Positions 15,493-25,257 are shown, counted from the first letter of the stretch. The stretch is 64,000 bases of DNA from Cryobacterium melibiosiphilum (GCF_003602235.1 NZ_QZVS01000079.1:29283-93282), one strand, 5' to 3'. Numbers and translations are program-made. Notes: generated by a model from the letters alone, not told the origin.

Positions 15493-16251
15493 TCAGGAGT
15501 AGTAGACGCCGATGCGGTGCCCGTCGATCTCGTGCACGGTCACGTCGATGCCGAAGATGTCGCGCAGCGGCTCCGCGTGGATGACGACCGACGGCGGCCC
15601 CTGGTGCACGACGCGTCCGTCTTTCATCGCCACGATGTGGTCGCTGTAGGTGGAGGCAAAGTTGATGTCGTGCACGACCATCACCACGGTCTTGCCGAGT
15701 TCGTCGGCGGCGCGGCGCAGGATGCGCATCATCGCCACGGCGTGGCGCATGTCGAGGTTGTTGAGCGGTTCGTCGAGCAGCACGTAGTCGGTGTCCTGGC
15801 ACAGCACCATCGCCACGAACGCGCGCTGGCGTTGCCCGCCCGAGAGTTCGTCGAGGTACCGGTCGGTGAAGTCTCCGAGGTCGAGGTAGTCCATGGCCCG
15901 GTCGATGTGCTCCCGGTCCACGGTGGTGAGCCGGCCGCGAGAGTGCGGATAGCGGCCGAAGGCCACGAGGTCCCGCACGGTGAGCCGGGCGGCGAGATGG
16001 TTCTCCTGCCGCAGAATGGCCAGCCGCCGCGCGAGTTCACCGCTCCTGGTCGCCGCGATGTCGTGGCCGTCGACGGTGATGGTGCCGGTTTCGGTGGTCA
16101 GCAGCCGGGACACCATCGAGATCAGCGTGGACTTGCCGGCGCCGTTCGCGCCGATGATCGAGGTGATGCCGCCGGCCGGAATGAGCAGGTCGACGTCGTC
16201 GACGACCGCGACGGTGCCGTATTTCTTGGTGACGCCGGCGATATCGATCAT
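15493..16251 (-). CDS. Iron-siderophore ABC transporter ATPase (FepC/YclP-like)
   Basis: 252 residues from ATG at 16251, which overlaps the permease stop (ATGA). A single ABC domain has Walker A GANGAGKST, signature LSGGQRQRA, Walker B YVLLDEPLNNLD and the switch His in VVHDINFAS. PLNNLDMRHA is typical of the iron-chelate uptake ATPases. It powers the two FecCD-type permeases encoded just upstream. Confidence 0.93.
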   Translation of the reverse strand: MIDIAGVTKKYGTVAVVDDVDLLIPAGGITSIIGANGAGKSTLISMVSRLLTTETGTITVDGHDIAATRSGELARRLAILRQENHLAARLTVRDLVAFGRYPHSRGRLTTVDREHIDRAMDYLDLGDFTDRYLDELSGGQRQRAFVAMVLCQDTDYVLLDEPLNNLDMRHAVAMMRILRRAADELGKTVVMVVHDINFASTYSDHIVAMKDGRVVHQGPPSVVIHAEPLRDIFGIDVTVHEIDGHRIGVYYS

Positions 16252-17288
16252 CGGCGGGCTCCCTTCAGAACGAGCAGGATGAACACGATTCCTCCGATGA
16301 ATTCGATGATGACGCTCAGCACGGTCGCCAGGCCGAAGACGTGCTCGAGCACGGTCTGCCCGCCGACGAGCGCGACGACCGCCAGTGCCACGGCGACGGG
16401 CAGGTTGGCCGAGTGTCGGTGGCTGCCCGTAACTTGATAGGCGAGGCTCGCCACGAGCAGGCCGAAGAAGGTGATCGGCCCGACCAGGGCCGTGGAGACC
16501 GAGACGAGCACCGAGACGATGATGAGGAGGCGCAGCACGAGGTGGCGGTGGTCGACGCCGAGCACGGTCGACAGGTCCCGTCCGAGGGTGAGCACGTCGA
16601 GGTCGTGACGCATGCGCCACAGCAGCACGCTCGCGGCGGCCAGCAAAACCGCAGAGATCAGCAGCAGGTCGGGTTCCACGGCGTTGAAGCTCGCGAACAG
16701 GCGGTCCTGCAGCACCGTGAACTCGTTCGGATCGATCAGACGCGCCATGAAGGAGGCGATGCTCCGAAAGAACACCCCGCAGACAATTCCGACGAGCACC
16801 AGCAGGTGGATGCTGCGTCGCGCTCCCCCGAACAGCCAGCGAAACAGCAGGGTCGACAGCACCACCATGAGCACGACCTCGCCGGCGAACTGCGCGACCG
16901 GCGGGATGCTGCCGAGCGCCGAACTGCCCACGACGAACACGAGCACGGTCTGGATCAGGGCGAACAGCGCGTCGAAGCCGAGGATGGAGGGCGTGAGGAT
17001 GCGATTCTCGGTGATCGTCTGAAAGATGACCGTGGAGACGGCGATCGCGAAGCCGACGAGCACGAGGGCGGCCAGCCGGCGGCCGCGAAAGGGCAGCACG
17101 AAGCTCCAGTCGCCCTGGGCTCCGACGGTGAAGAAGGCAACCACGGTGATCACGAGAAGGGGGATGAGGATCCAAGCGATGCGGCGCATCCGTCGGCTGG
17201 AGGGCGACCGCGCGGGGCGAGGCTTTCGGGCCGGGAGAGGGTTCGTGCGCGCGGGCCGCCGCGTGATCGCGCGCAGGTCAACCGACAC
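16248..17288 (-). CDS. Iron-siderophore ABC permease 2 (FecCD family)
   Basis: 346 residues from a GTG at 17288, which overlaps the first permease by 11 bases; a later Met at 17189 is the alternative. A long basic, proline-rich N-terminal tail precedes the hydrophobic FecCD core of about nine spans. Family motifs include FQTITENRILTPSILGFDALF, TLGRDLSTVLGVDHR and VGPITFFGLLVASLAYQVTG. It pairs with the 17278-18342 permease as a heterodimeric channel. Confidence 0.88.
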   Translation of the reverse strand: MSVDLRAITRRPARTNPLPARKPRPARSPSSRRMRRIAWILIPLLVITVVAFFTVGAQGDWSFVLPFRGRRLAALVLVGFAIAVSTVIFQTITENRILTPSILGFDALFALIQTVLVFVVGSSALGSIPPVAQFAGEVVLMVVLSTLLFRWLFGGARRSIHLLVLVGIVCGVFFRSIASFMARLIDPNEFTVLQDRLFASFNAVEPDLLLISAVLLAAASVLLWRMRHDLDVLTLGRDLSTVLGVDHRHLVLRLLIIVSVLVSVSTALVGPITFFGLLVASLAYQVTGSHRHSANLPVAVALAVVALVGGQTVLEHVFGLATVLSVIIEFIGGIVFILLVLKGARR

Positions 17289-18342
17289 GGGCGGACTTTC
17301 GCAGCAACAGCGCGAGGAACAGGGCGGCACCGACGACGCCGACGACCACCCCGATCGGAATCTCATAGGGAAAGCGGATGACCCGCCCCACCACGTCGCA
17401 CACCAGAACGAACGCGGCGCCCACCACGGCGACCCACGGCAGCGACTGCCGCAGGTTGTCGCCCATCACCAGGCTGACGATGTTCGGCACGACGAGGCCG
17501 AGGAAGGGCAGGGCGCCGACGACGACGACCACGACGGCGGTGACGATCGAGACCAGGAACAGCCCGAGGGCGACGGTGCGGCGGTAGTTGAGGCCGAGGT
17601 TGGTGGTGAATTCCTCACCAAGGCCGGCGACGGTGAACCGGTCGCCGGCGATGTAGATCGCCACGGTGAGGGCGGCGACGCTCCAGATCAGTTCGTAGCG
17701 GCCGGCGATGACGCCGGAGAAGTCGCCGGTCATCCAGGCGGACAGGGTTTGCAGGAGGTCGAAGTCGAAGGCGACATACGTCGAAATGGAGGCGATCACC
17801 CCGGAGAGCATCAAGCCCACGAGCGGCACCAGCACGATCGAGCGCAGCGGCAGGCCGCGCAGGATACGCACGAACACGAGCGTCGACGCGAGCGCGAACA
17901 CCGCCGCGACCAGCATTTTGCCAAACAATGGCATACCGGGCGCCAGGATCGTGACGGCCAGGAGGCCGAGACCGGCGGCCTCGGTGGTGCCGATCGTCGA
18001 GGGTTCCACGAAGCGGTTGCGCACGAGCATCTGCATCACGAGGCCGCAGATCGCCATCGCCGCTCCGGCGAGCACGATGGAGACGGTGCGCGGCACCCGG
18101 CTGAGCAGAAAAATCTGCAGGGCCTGCGGGTCGGCATCCGCTCGCAGCAAGCTGAGCGGCGTCACGTCGCTGACCCCGACGAAGAGACTGAGGGTGGCCA
18201 GCATCAGCACCCCGGTGACGGCGAGCGGCAGGGCCGCGCCACCCTGCAAGAGCGGGCGGCGCCGGGCGTCGTCGTGCGGGATGTCTGGGTCTGCGTGCGG
18301 GTCGGAAGTCACCGCCTGCATCGCCGTCACCGAGGAACTCAC
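17278..18342 (-). CDS. Iron-siderophore ABC permease 1 (FecCD family)
   Basis: 354 residues from a GTG at 18342 that overlaps the binding-protein stop (GTGA). A hydrophilic N-terminus of about 35 residues is followed by the FecCD fold: FLLSRVPRTVSIVLAGAAMAICGLVMQ near the first spans, PSTIGTTEAAGLGLL, and VGALPFLGLVVPNIVSLVMGDN near the C-terminus, a strong family signature. Confidence 0.92.
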   Translation of the reverse strand: MSSSVTAMQAVTSDPHADPDIPHDDARRRPLLQGGAALPLAVTGVLMLATLSLFVGVSDVTPLSLLRADADPQALQIFLLSRVPRTVSIVLAGAAMAICGLVMQMLVRNRFVEPSTIGTTEAAGLGLLAVTILAPGMPLFGKMLVAAVFALASTLVFVRILRGLPLRSIVLVPLVGLMLSGVIASISTYVAFDFDLLQTLSAWMTGDFSGVIAGRYELIWSVAALTVAIYIAGDRFTVAGLGEEFTTNLGLNYRRTVALGLFLVSIVTAVVVVVVGALPFLGLVVPNIVSLVMGDNLRQSLPWVAVVGAAFVLVCDVVGRVIRFPYEIPIGVVVGVVGAALFLALLLRKSARVG

Positions 18343-19334
18343 TCGGCCAGCGCCGCGGCGACCTCGTTGGTTACAGCCTGCAGGTTGACCAGCCCGCCGT
18401 TCACGATGTACCAGGACACCGGGTCGACGAAGACGATGTGGTCGTCCTGCGCGGCGGCGGTCTGGGCGACGAGCTCGTTGTCGAGTACCTCGGCGGCGTT
18501 GCCCGTGCCGGAGGCGGTCGCGGAATCACGGTCGACGACGAACATCCACGCGGGGTCGGTTTCGACCAGGAATTCGAATGAGACGGCTTCACCGTGCGTC
18601 GCGGCTTCGACGTCGTCGACGGCCGGGGTGATGCCGAGGGTGTCGTGGAGGAATCCAAAGCGTGAGCCCGGACCGAAGGCGGTGATCTCGCCGGCGTTGG
18701 TCATCACGATCAGGGCGTCGCCCGCGTCGGCCGCGGCGTCTTGCACATCGGCGATGGAGTCTTCGAGGGTGGCGACCATGCTCGCCACTTCGTCCTGCTT
18801 TTCGAAGATCTCGCCGAGGGTCTCGGTGCCCGCGATCACGGATGCCGTGAAGTCGGCCGCGTCGTTGGTCAGGTCGATCGTCGGTGCGATCGCGGCGAGT
18901 TCGGGGTAGACCGCCGCCGAGCGGCCGGCGACGATGATGAGGTCGGGCGCGGCGGCGTTGACGGCCTCGTAGTCGGGCTCGAAGAGGGTGCCGATGTTGA
19001 GGTAGTCGTCGGCGTTGAACTTGTCGAGGTCGCCGGGCAGGTTCGCCTTCGGCAGGCCGAGCACGTCGACGCCGAGGGCGTCGAGGGTCGTCAGGGATGC
19101 GATATCAAAGGTGAGTACCCGCACCGGGTTGACCGGAACGATGGTCTCACCCTGGGCGTGGGTCACGCTGATCTCGGTGGGGGTCGCGGTCTCGGCCGAC
19201 TCGGCGGCATCCGCGGCCGTCTTCGTCGGCGTTGCGGCGCAGGCGGAGAGCAGGCCGAGGGCGGCGACGGTCGCGAGGGCGGCGGCGGTGCGGGTGGCGG
19301 TGCGGGTGCGGGGACGTGTAGCTCGGAGATGCAC
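18339..19334 (-). CDS. Siderophore-binding lipoprotein (YclQ/CeuA-like)
   Basis: 331 residues. The signal peptide has an Arg/Thr-rich n-region and lipobox LLSAC with Cys32. The mature part is a class III periplasmic-binding fold: VRVLTFDIASLTTLDALGVDVLGLP, then a NAAAPDLIIVAGRSA strand, and a C-terminal DPVSWYIVNGGLVNLQAVTNEV. This pattern matches the YclQ/CeuA/FatB group, which binds catecholate-type ferric siderophores; the actual ligand is not predictable. First gene of the operon, directly behind the IdeR box. Confidence 0.9.
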   Translation of the reverse strand: MHLRATRPRTRTATRTAAALATVAALGLLSACAATPTKTAADAAESAETATPTEISVTHAQGETIVPVNPVRVLTFDIASLTTLDALGVDVLGLPKANLPGDLDKFNADDYLNIGTLFEPDYEAVNAAAPDLIIVAGRSAAVYPELAAIAPTIDLTNDAADFTASVIAGTETLGEIFEKQDEVASMVATLEDSIADVQDAAADAGDALIVMTNAGEITAFGPGSRFGFLHDTLGITPAVDDVEAATHGEAVSFEFLVETDPAWMFVVDRDSATASGTGNAAEVLDNELVAQTAAAQDDHIVFVDPVSWYIVNGGLVNLQAVTNEVAAALAE

Positions 19335-19368
19335 GGTGCTCGTTTCGACGAGGGAAGGGTTGACTTAC

Positions 19369-19387
19369 TTAGGATAGCCATACCTAA
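19369..19387. promoter_or_regulatory. DtxR/IdeR iron box
   Basis: TTAGGATAGCCATACCTAA matches the 19-bp DtxR/IdeR consensus TTAGGTTAGCCTAACCTAA at 16 positions and is palindromic. It lies 34 bases upstream of the siderophore-binding lipoprotein start, so the five-gene operon should be repressed when Fe(II) is sufficient. Confidence 0.92.
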
Positions 19388-19453
19388 GCACAAGCATGGA
19401 CCACGCGTCTACCCCGTGTCGGCGTACCTCGCTGCGCCTGAGCCAGGAGGAGA

Positions 19454-19501
19454 CCCCGAGAAAGCACGGTCGCAGCACGTCATGACCGTCCTTTGTCGGG
19501 G
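19454..19501. repeat. AGCACGGT palindrome family, full copy 2
   Basis: 18-bp arms (19454-19471 and 19484-19501, 16 of 18 paired) around a 12-base loop. The left arm CCCCGAGAAAGCACGGTC is shared with copies at 13236-13292 and 3713-3729. It lies in a divergent gap, upstream of the cap-like gene, so termination is not its obvious role here. Confidence 0.7.
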
Positions 19502-19577
19502 TTTCACACTCCTCACCGGTGCCGTCGCCGCTCGTCGCGCGGACTGCCGGCCCACGCCGGCGCGGCGGCCCCGCGCC

Positions 19578-19583
19578 TACACT
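19578..19583 (+). promoter_or_regulatory. -10 hexamer for a leaderless start
   Basis: TACACT ends six bases before the ATG at 19590, so the transcript probably begins at or very near the start codon. Confidence 0.45.
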
Positions 19584-19589
19584 CGAGGC

Positions 19590-20264
19590 ATGGCACTCCT
19601 TTATGACGCCGTCCTGCGGCCCTCCAAGACCGAGCTCATTTCCCTGTGGGCGCCCACCCAGCCCTGGTTCGCCGGCGACGCGACCGCTGAGGTCACCCGC
19701 GTGGCCGCCTACCGCTTCGACGATCCAGACGGTGAGGTCGGAATCGAAACGCTGCTCGTGCGGGCCGGCGGCGGTCCCCTGCTGCAGGTCGCGCTGACCT
19801 ATCGCGGCGCGCCACTGGCCGGCGCCGAGGACTGGCTGATCGGCACCATGTCCCACTCCGTGCTCGGCGAGCGCTGGGTCTACGACGCCGTCGGCGACCC
19901 GGTCTACCTCACGGCCGTCACCACGGCCGCCCTCACCGGCGGCCACCAAGCCGAGCAGTTTCTCGCGCGCGCCGACGACCGGGCCGGCGCCCAGCAGGTG
20001 CGGGTCGAACCCTCCGTCCAGGTTGTCGGCAGCGGCTCCGCGGGCTCGCCGGTGCCGCCGGTCGGGTCGCCGATCCTCACGCACCACGAGCCCGGTATCA
20101 CCGTCGCCACCGCGGGCCGGCTGCGGGTCGTGCTGCGGCGCGAGATCGGGGCATCCGCTGCCCACGACGACACGGCGACGCCGGATGCCGCCCCGCCCGC
20201 GACCCTGTCGGCCACCTGGCCGGGACAGCAGCACCCCTGCAATCTCGTGACCGTCACCGCCTGA
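19590..20264 (+). CDS. CG0192-like / maltokinase N-terminal cap-like protein
   Basis: 224 residues. The opening MALLYDAVLRPSKTELISLWAPTQPWFAGD closely follows the N-terminal cap of mycobacterial maltokinase and of CG0192-related stand-alone proteins. The kinase domain that follows in maltokinase is absent, so this is a cap-only protein. A central DWLIGTMSHSVLGERWVYDAVGDPVYL segment is also family-like. The C-terminal third is Ala/Pro-rich and less conserved. The function of cap-only proteins is unknown to me. It is monocistronic and convergent with the glutamate dehydrogenase gene. Confidence 0.65.
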   Translation: MALLYDAVLRPSKTELISLWAPTQPWFAGDATAEVTRVAAYRFDDPDGEVGIETLLVRAGGGPLLQVALTYRGAPLAGAEDWLIGTMSHSVLGERWVYDAVGDPVYLTAVTTAALTGGHQAEQFLARADDRAGAQQVRVEPSVQVVGSGSAGSPVPPVGSPILTHHEPGITVATAGRLRVVLRREIGASAAHDDTATPDAAPPATLSATWPGQQHPCNLVTVTA

Positions 20265-20276
20265 GTCGGGACGAGG

Positions 20277-20334
20277 CTGAGGTGCGGACTTCGTGCCTTC
20301 CCGGTCGGAATGAAGGCACGAAGTCCGCATCTCA
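20277..20334. repeat. Long palindrome between convergent genes (GCGGACTTCGTGCC type)
   Basis: 23-bp arms (20277-20299 and 20312-20334), 22 of 23 paired, around a 12-base loop. It lies exactly between the stops of the cap-like gene and the glutamate dehydrogenase gene, so it is a plausible bidirectional terminator without a U-tract. No second copy is seen in this window. Confidence 0.8.
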
Positions 20335-20348
20335 GCGGCCGAAAGCCG

Positions 20349-23300
20349 CTAGCGACGCACGATCGAACGCAGCAGGCGCAGCGCCACCGAGAGTGACGCC
20401 ATGTCGTCTTGGCCGAGGGCGTTGACCTCCTCGAAGACGCTGCGGGCACGACCGAGCTGCTCCTGGTTGAGGCCCTCCCAAGTGAGCAGGCGGTCCTCGG
20501 CGGTGAGAACATCCGCCGGGTCGAGGGTCGCGGTCGCCTCCCACACCGCCTTCGTCATGTCGGCGATCGTCGAGTACAGGTCGTCACGCAGCGCGGCCCG
20601 GGCGAGGGCCTGCCAGCGGTCCTTACGCGGCAGAGCCGTGATGCGCTCGAGCACATTGTCGACCTCGAACCGGGCGTACACCTGGTAGTACACGGCCGCG
20701 ATCGTGGCGATGGGCGCCTGCGTCTGCGCGGCGACCTTCGCCACGTCGAGCAGCGCGAACGCTTCGAACAGCTCGGACCAGCGCCGTCCGAGGTGTTCGG
20801 GCACACCCCACTCGTCGGCCTTCGCCCGCTGCTCGTCGAGCCGGCGCATGTCAGCACCCTGCAGGTAGTCACCCAGGTGCGCGCGCAACTCATCGATCTG
20901 CGGCTTGTATTTGCCCACGACCTCGGCGACCGGGCGCGATCCGCCCTGGTTCACCAGCCACCGCACGGCCCGGTCGAGCAGCCGGCGCATGTCGAGGTGG
21001 ATCGCGGTCCAGTGCTCGGTCGGGAACGACGACGGCAGTGCGTTCAACTCATCGACCATCTTGTCGAGCTCGAAAATCTCCCGCAGGGCAACAAACGCCC
21101 GCGCGACGATGGCCTGGTTGGCGCTGGTTTCCTCCATCGCGCGGAACGCGAAGGTGATTCCGCCGAGGTTGATCATGTCGTTGGCGACGACGGTGGCGAT
21201 GATCTGCTTGCGCAGCGGATGCGTGTCCAACTCGGCGTCGAAACGCTCGGACAGCTGGGCCGGGAAATACCGGCGCAACGTGGCGCCGAACCACGGGTCG
21301 TCGCCGAGGTCGCTCACCCCGAGGCTCGTCGCCAGTTCGATCTTCGCGTAGGCGGCGAGCACCGAGAGCTCGGGCGAGGTGAGCCCCTGCCCGGTGTCGA
21401 GGCGTTCGCGCAGGGTGACCGTCGTCGGGAGCGCTTCGAGCTCCCGGGTCAGGTCGCCGGAGGATTCCAGCCAGTTCATCAGGCGTTCGTAGCTGGGGCT
21501 CCAGTTGGTGACCAGCATGCGGTCGTTCAGCAGGAGGATGTTCTGGTCCACGTTGTCCTGCAGCACGAGTCGGCCGACCTCGTCGGTCATCTCGCCGAGG
21601 AACCCAGCGCGTTCGGCCGGGTCGAGCTTGCCGGCGGTGACCATGCGGTCGACGAAGATCTTGATGTTGACCTCGTGGTCGGAGCAGTCCACGCCCGCGG
21701 AGTTGTCGATCGCGTCGGTGTTGAGGATCACCCCGGCGAGCGCCGCCTCGATCCGGCCGCGCTGGGTGAGGCCGAGGTTGCCGCCCTCGCCGACGACCTT
21801 GACCCGCAGATCGCGACCGTCGACGCGGATGGCATCGTTGGCCTTGTCGCCGACCTGCGCGCTGGTCTCGGTGCTGGCCTTGACGTAGGTGCCGATGCCG
21901 CCGTTGTAGAGCAGGTCGGCCGGGGCGAGCAGAATCGCCCGCAGCAGCTCCGGCGAACTCAGCCGGGTGGTGTTCTCGGGCAGGCCGAGGGCCGCGCGCA
22001 CCTCGGCGCTGATCGGGATCGCCTTCGCCTGGCGCGGAAAGATGCCACCGCCGGTGCTGATCAGGCGGGCGTCGTAGTCCGCCCACGACGAGCGTGGCAG
22101 CTCGAACAGGCGCGCTCGTTCGGCGAACGACACGGCCGGGTCGGGGTTCGGGTCGAGAAAGATGTGCCGGTGGTCGAACGCGGCGATCAGGCGCACGTGC
22201 TGCGAGAGCAGCATGCCGTTGCCGAAGACATCGCCCGACATGTCACCGACACCGACGACGGTGAACTCCTCGCTCTGCGCGTCGAGGGAGAGTTCGCTGA
22301 AGTGCCGCTTCACCGATTCCCACGCGCCGCGGGCGGTGATGCCCATCACCTTGTGGTCGTAACCGACCGAGCCGCCCGACGCGAACGCGTCACCGAGCCA
22401 GAATCCGTACTCGGCGGCCAGGGAATTCGCGATATCCGAGAACGCCGCGGTTCCCTTGTCGGCCGCCACCACGAGGTAGGTGTCGTCGTCGTCGTGGCGC
22501 ACGACCCGAATCGGCGGCACGACATTCTCGGCGGCATCCGTCGTCACGAGGTTGTCGGTGAGATCGAGCAGGCCGCGAATGAAGGTTTTGTAGCTTTCAA
22601 TGCCCTCCGCCATCCACGCGGCTCGGTCGACGGATGCGTCGGGCAGCTGCTTCGCAAAGAACCCGCCCTTCGCGCCGGTCGGCACGATGACCGCGTTCTT
22701 GACCGTCTGCGCCTTGACCAGGCCCAGCACCTCCGTGCGGAAGTCCTCCCGGCGGTCGGACCAGCGCAGCCCGCCGCGGGCGATCTTGCCGAAGCGGAGG
22801 TGCACGCCCTCAACCCGCGGCGAGTACACCCAGATCTCGAACATGGGCTTGGGGAACGGCAGCAGTTCGACCTGCTGCGGGTCGAGCTTGATGCTGAGGT
22901 AGGGCTTGTCCTGGAAGTAGTTGGTGCGCAGGCTGGACTCGATCAGGTTGATGAAGGTGCGCAGCACCCGGTCGGCGTCGAGGGTCGACACCTGCTCCAT
23001 CGCCAGCGTCAGCTGCTCGCGGATCGATTCGAGCAGGGTCTCACGGGCATCCGCTTCAAGGTCGGGATGGAACCGGGCCTCGAACAGCGCCACCAGCGCG
23101 TTCGCGACCGCCGGGTTGGCGATGAGGGTGTCCCCGACGAAGCCGTAGGAGTTGGTGTTTCCCATCTGGCGCAGGTACTTGGCGTAGCTGCGCAGAATCA
23201 CGACTCGCTGCCAGGCCATGCCCTCGCGCAGCACCAGCCGGTCGAGGCCGTCGCTCTCGCTGAGCCCGTGCACGGCGGCGCCGAAAGAATCGGCGAGTAG

Positions 23301-25205
23301 TTGACCGGTCTTGACCGGGTCGATGCCATTCGGGTAGGTCAGGCCCAGGTCGTAGAGGTAAAAGGGACGTCCATCAGCGGTTTCGATCTCGAACGGGCGC
23401 TCGTCGAGCACCTGGATGCCGAGGTTGTGGAAGTACGGCAGAATCTGGCTGAGGCTCTGCGGGCGGGTCATATAGATCTTCACCCGGGCGTCCTCGTCCC
23501 CGGCCGTGACCTCGGTGCTGACCGGAAGGTAGACGTGGAAGCCGAGCGGCGATACCGCGTCAGCGGCCAGGCTCGAGGCGGCGACCTCTTCGAAACGGGC
23601 GATGTCCTGCAGCGCGTCATCGGTTTCATAGTCGACCTGGTAGCTCGCCGGGAACGCCTCGGCCCAGAGGCCGGCGAGGCGTTCGGCGTCGTCCATCGAG
23701 TGGACCTCGTGCAGCTGCTCGGTGATGCCCTCAGGCCACGATCGCACCGCCGTGACGAGCCGGCGCTCGAGGGCGGCCGGGTCGACGTCGCCGATCGGGG
23801 CATCCTTCGGCAAGCGGATGCGAAAGAACAGCCGGGCCAGGGCCGACTCGCTCATGCGGGCCTCGAAGTCGACCGAGACGGCACTGAAGGTTTCCTGCAG
23901 CTCTTTCTCGACGCGCAGCCGCACGGCGGTGGTGTACCGGTCGCGGGGCAGGTAAACGAGGGCGGACATGAACCGCCCGTAGACGTCGGGACGCAGGAAC
24001 AGGCGGGTGCGGCGGCGTTCCTGCAGTCGCTGAATCGCGCGCACGGTCGCGGCGAGCGTGTCGACGTCGATCTGGAACAGTTCGTCGCGGGGGTAGGTTT
24101 CCATGATGCCGAGGAGGTCTTTACCGCTGTGCGAGCCGGGCGGGAACCCGATCTGCTTCATCACGGCGGCGACCTTTTCTCGTAGCACCGGTACGGTCTC
24201 GACCGAGCTCGTGTAGGCGCTCGCGGCGAAGAGGCCGATGAAACGCCGCTCGCCGTTCACGTTGCCGGCGCCGTCGAAGCTCTTGATGCCGATGTAGTCG
24301 AAGTAGGCGGGGCGGTGCACGGTGGAGCGGGAGTTGGCCTTCGTGATGACCAGGGCGCCACGCTCCCGGGCCTTGTGCCGGCCGGCGTCGGTGAGGTGCT
24401 GGATCTGATGGGCGTCGTCGGCGTGCCGCAGCAGTCCGAGGCCACTGCCGTCGCGGATGGAGAGCACGTCCTCGCCGTCCAGGGATTTGAGGTCGTATTC
24501 GCGGTAGCCGAGAAAGGTGAAGTTGCCGGCGTCGAGCCAGCGCAGCAGGTCCTGGGTCTGCGTGAGGTCGTGGATCTCGTGCGCGTTCGTGACGGAGCCG
24601 AGGGAATTGGCGATCTGCCCGGCCTTCACCAGCATCAGCTGCCAGTCGTCGACGGCGGCGCGCACGTCGCCGAGTACCTTGCCGAGCCCGGCGATCAGGC
24701 TGGCTTGGGCCTCCTCGCTGGCCCGGTCGATCTCGACCGCGATCCAGGATTCGAGGTGTGAGGCGTCGTCGCCGCTCGCGATGAGGTGCGCGATGCTCGT
24801 CATTGCGCTGGTGTCGCCGCTCGAGACGCCGACGCTTGCGGGCATCCGGTTGACACCGACGAGGTCGCCGGTCGCGCGGTTGCGGGCCACCACGAGCAGC
24901 GGGTGCACCACGAGGTGGATGGCCGAGTTCTGCCGCACCAGTTCGGCGGTGACCGAGTCGACGAGGAACGGCATGTCGTCCGTCACGATGTAGAGCACGC
25001 TGCGACCCGGTTCGCTCCGAATGGCCACGTTCGCGGTCTTCGCCGGCCGGGACTGGGCGACCTCGGTGTGGGCGCGGGCGCGGGCCTCGAGGGTCTCCGC
25101 GGTGTAACTGGCGGCGTCTTCCTCGGCCAGATGCTCGTAATAGTCGGCGATGAAGGAGTCGTGGGTGCCGAGTGGGGACGAGCCCCTGGTGGATTCAAAC
25201 GTCAT
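20349..25205 (-). CDS. gdh: NAD-specific glutamate dehydrogenase, large (about 180 kDa) type
   Basis: 1618 residues, the size expected for the L_180 class, which converts glutamate to 2-oxoglutarate plus ammonium with NAD in the catabolic direction. The N-terminal third holds ACT-like regulatory regions (VLYIVTDDMPFLVDSVTAEL). The catalytic core has ARGGLRWSDRREDFRTEVLGLVKAQTVKNAVIVPTGAKGGFF, with its Lys and Gly residues. The NAD-binding region includes GDMSGDVFGNGML and VVGEGGNLGLTQRGRIE. A C-terminal helical domain of about 500 residues follows. The start is ATG at 25205 with GGAGG upstream. With gluABCD later in the window, it points to glutamate uptake and use as carbon or nitrogen source. 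Confidence 0.96.
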   Translation of the reverse strand: MTFESTRGSSPLGTHDSFIADYYEHLAEEDAASYTAETLEARARAHTEVAQSRPAKTANVAIRSEPGRSVLYIVTDDMPFLVDSVTAELVRQNSAIHLVVHPLLVVARNRATGDLVGVNRMPASVGVSSGDTSAMTSIAHLIASGDDASHLESWIAVEIDRASEEAQASLIAGLGKVLGDVRAAVDDWQLMLVKAGQIANSLGSVTNAHEIHDLTQTQDLLRWLDAGNFTFLGYREYDLKSLDGEDVLSIRDGSGLGLLRHADDAHQIQHLTDAGRHKARERGALVITKANSRSTVHRPAYFDYIGIKSFDGAGNVNGERRFIGLFAASAYTSSVETVPVLREKVAAVMKQIGFPPGSHSGKDLLGIMETYPRDELFQIDVDTLAATVRAIQRLQERRRTRLFLRPDVYGRFMSALVYLPRDRYTTAVRLRVEKELQETFSAVSVDFEARMSESALARLFFRIRLPKDAPIGDVDPAALERRLVTAVRSWPEGITEQLHEVHSMDDAERLAGLWAEAFPASYQVDYETDDALQDIARFEEVAASSLAADAVSPLGFHVYLPVSTEVTAGDEDARVKIYMTRPQSLSQILPYFHNLGIQVLDERPFEIETADGRPFYLYDLGLTYPNGIDPVKTGQLLADSFGAAVHGLSESDGLDRLVLREGMAWQRVVILRSYAKYLRQMGNTNSYGFVGDTLIANPAVANALVALFEARFHPDLEADARETLLESIREQLTLAMEQVSTLDADRVLRTFINLIESSLRTNYFQDKPYLSIKLDPQQVELLPFPKPMFEIWVYSPRVEGVHLRFGKIARGGLRWSDRREDFRTEVLGLVKAQTVKNAVIVPTGAKGGFFAKQLPDASVDRAAWMAEGIESYKTFIRGLLDLTDNLVTTDAAENVVPPIRVVRHDDDDTYLVVAADKGTAAFSDIANSLAAEYGFWLGDAFASGGSVGYDHKVMGITARGAWESVKRHFSELSLDAQSEEFTVVGVGDMSGDVFGNGMLLSQHVRLIAAFDHRHIFLDPNPDPAVSFAERARLFELPRSSWADYDARLISTGGGIFPRQAKAIPISAEVRAALGLPENTTRLSSPELLRAILLAPADLLYNGGIGTYVKASTETSAQVGDKANDAIRVDGRDLRVKVVGEGGNLGLTQRGRIEAALAGVILNTDAIDNSAGVDCSDHEVNIKIFVDRMVTAGKLDPAERAGFLGEMTDEVGRLVLQDNVDQNILLLNDRMLVTNWSPSYERLMNWLESSGDLTRELEALPTTVTLRERLDTGQGLTSPELSVLAAYAKIELATSLGVSDLGDDPWFGATLRRYFPAQLSERFDAELDTHPLRKQIIATVVANDMINLGGITFAFRAMEETSANQAIVARAFVALREIFELDKMVDELNALPSSFPTEHWTAIHLDMRRLLDRAVRWLVNQGGSRPVAEVVGKYKPQIDELRAHLGDYLQGADMRRLDEQRAKADEWGVPEHLGRRWSELFEAFALLDVAKVAAQTQAPIATIAAVYYQVYARFEVDNVLERITALPRKDRWQALARAALRDDLYSTIADMTKAVWEATATLDPADVLTAEDRLLTWEGLNQEQLGRARSVFEEVNALGQDDMASLSVALRLLRSIVRR

Positions 25206-25257
25206 CGAAAATGCGCCTCCATTGGCAATATTTCGTTTTGTTACGGATGGTCCAAGC

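Noticed and set aside
16341..17381. A plus-strand Asp/Glu/His-rich frame across the siderophore permease
   Set aside because: Typical complement of a hydrophobic membrane-protein gene; the permease reading explains the region.
20409..23300. A long open plus-strand frame (963 codons) across the glutamate dehydrogenase gene
   Set aside because: Antisense shadow of a high-GC gene; His/Arg/Val/Gly-biased composition, no recognisable domain, while the minus strand encodes a full glutamate dehydrogenase.
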